Part shown: positions 5,799-6,458 of the stretch, one piece after another | Position numbering within the stretch: the stretch's first letter is position 1 | Layout: each line of letters starts with the position of its first letter | Assembly (NCBI GenBank): GCA_035546135.1 | Contig: DASZWY010000240.1 | Coordinates: 1-6,458 of the forward strand | Source of the DNA: JABDGR01 sp035546135 | Lineage (GTDB): Bacteria > Verrucomicrobiota > Verrucomicrobiia > Opitutales > JABDGR01 | Direction of reading: 5' to 3' | Length of the DNA: 6,458 nucleotides | Position numbers and translations under genes: made by a program | The notes under the pieces: model-generated | Database searches by the model: none | What the model saw: only the letters and a program-made list of their open reading frames with translations | Told to the model about the DNA's origin: nothing

Positions 5799-6458
5799 CT
5801 ACTTGGCCGTGGTGCCATTCAGCTTTCCATCCACGAGGTGGATGAGGCGGTCGGCGATGTCCATGATGCGGTTGTCGTGGGTGACGAGGACGATAGTGCA
5901 GCCGTTTTCCTGGGCAAGTTTTTGCATGAGCTCAACGATTTCGTGGCCGGTTTTGCCGTCGAGGGAGGCGGTGGGCTCGTCGGCGAGAATGATGGACGGG
6001 TGATTGACGAGGGCGCGGGCGATGGCGACGCGCTGCTTCTGGCCGCCGGAGAGGTGGCTGGGGTGCTTGTGGGCGTGCTCGGCGATGCCGACGCGCTCGA
6101 GCAGCTCCAGGGCGCGGGTGCGGGAGGTGGCGGCGGTCTGGCCGGCGTCAAAAGTCAGCGGCATCTGGACGTTCTGGCAGACGGTGAGCGCCTCGATGAG
6201 GTGGTGGAGCTGGAAGATAAAGCCGATTTTGCGGCGGACGGCGACGAGGTCGCGCGGGCGCACGCCGGCGAGTTCATGGCCGTCCACGACGATGCTGCCG
6301 CGCTGGATGGCGCGCTGGCCGCCGATGAGCTTGAGCAGGGTGGTCTTGCCCGAGCCGGAAGGGCCCATGATGAGGCAGATTTCCCCGCGGGCGAACTCGG
6401 CGCTGATGCCGTGCAAGACCTCCTTGCTTTCCGCGCCCTCAACGAAGGCGTGGTGCAA
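5799..6458 (-). CDS. ABC transporter ATP-binding subunit (LolD/MacB/DevA type), N-terminus beyond the right edge
   Basis: The 219 visible residues cover nearly all of an ABC nucleotide-binding domain: Walker A GPSGSGKT (32-39), Q-loop in GFIFQ (Gln83), signature LSGGQ (136-140) with KQRVAIARAL, Walker B IILADEP with catalytic Glu161, D-loop ASLD, and H-loop VTHD (His194). All residues for ATP hydrolysis are present. LLKLIGGQRAIQRGS and RRKIGFIFQLHHLIEALT are of the kind seen in DevA/LolD/MacB ATPases, which power efflux or lipid/lipoprotein export with an FtsX-like permease. The first visible codon is TTG, but it most likely encodes the Leu of the conserved L-x-H-x-F strand that normally follows about ten residues, so the true start lies to the right of 6458. 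Its stop is only 7 bp from the stop of the convergent cytochrome gene. The permease and any membrane-fusion protein would be upstream, outside the window; the substrate cannot be told. Confidence 0.93.
   Translation of the reverse strand: MHHAFVEGAESKEVLHGISAEFARGEICLIMGPSGSGKTTLLKLIGGQRAIQRGSIVVDGHELAGVRPRDLVAVRRKIGFIFQLHHLIEALTVCQNVQMPLTFDAGQTAATSRTRALELLERVGIAEHAHKHPSHLSGGQKQRVAIARALVNHPSIILADEPTASLDGKTGHEIVELMQKLAQENGCTIVLVTHDNRIMDIADRLIHLVDGKLNGTTAK

Overview
This window is chromosomal DNA from a GC-rich bacterium. The best guess for the lineage is Verrucomicrobiota or a Planctomycetota-type relative. The clues are the monohaem cytochrome family at 4082-5791, the style of the multi-PAS kinase, and the near absence of strong Shine-Dalgarno sequences before most starts. 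No rRNA or marker protein fixes the taxonomy, so this is an inference.

Layout from left to right. (1) Positions 1-2271, minus strand, hold the largest gene: an uninterrupted 757-codon reading frame running off the left edge. It encodes a soluble sensor histidine kinase with five consecutive PAS domains followed by a HisKA dimerisation/phosphoacceptor domain (His674). The catalytic ATPase domain lies outside the window. (2) Positions 2272-3171 are a mostly non-coding stretch. It contains a cluster of overlapping inverted repeats in front of the kinase, a short minus-strand ORF resembling the N-terminus of a tyrosine recombinase, a complete tRNA-Ala(GGC) gene with its own probable promoter, and a 116-bp imperfect palindrome that looks like a REP/MITE-type element. 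(3) Positions 3172-3888, plus strand, encode IspD of the MEP isoprenoid pathway with all expected active-site residues. (4) Positions 4082-5791, plus strand, encode an exported protein with a single CXXCH haem site, a Pro-rich linker, an Ig-like region and a carboxypeptidase-regulatory-like beta domain. (5) Positions 5799-6458, minus strand, hold the C-terminal part of an ABC-transporter ATPase of the LolD/MacB/DevA type, cut by the right edge.

The genes do not form one operon or an obvious shared pathway: kinase and tRNA point left, ispD and the cytochrome point right, and the ABC gene converges on the cytochrome with only 7 bp between stop codons. Most of the window is ordinary housekeeping or regulatory sequence. 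The parts worth a second look are the palindromic element before ispD, the integrase-like ORF just beyond the 3' end of the tRNA, the nested dyads before the kinase, and the domain fusion in the cytochrome. I saw no CRISPR array, toxin-antitoxin pair, retron-like element or convincing new multi-gene system.
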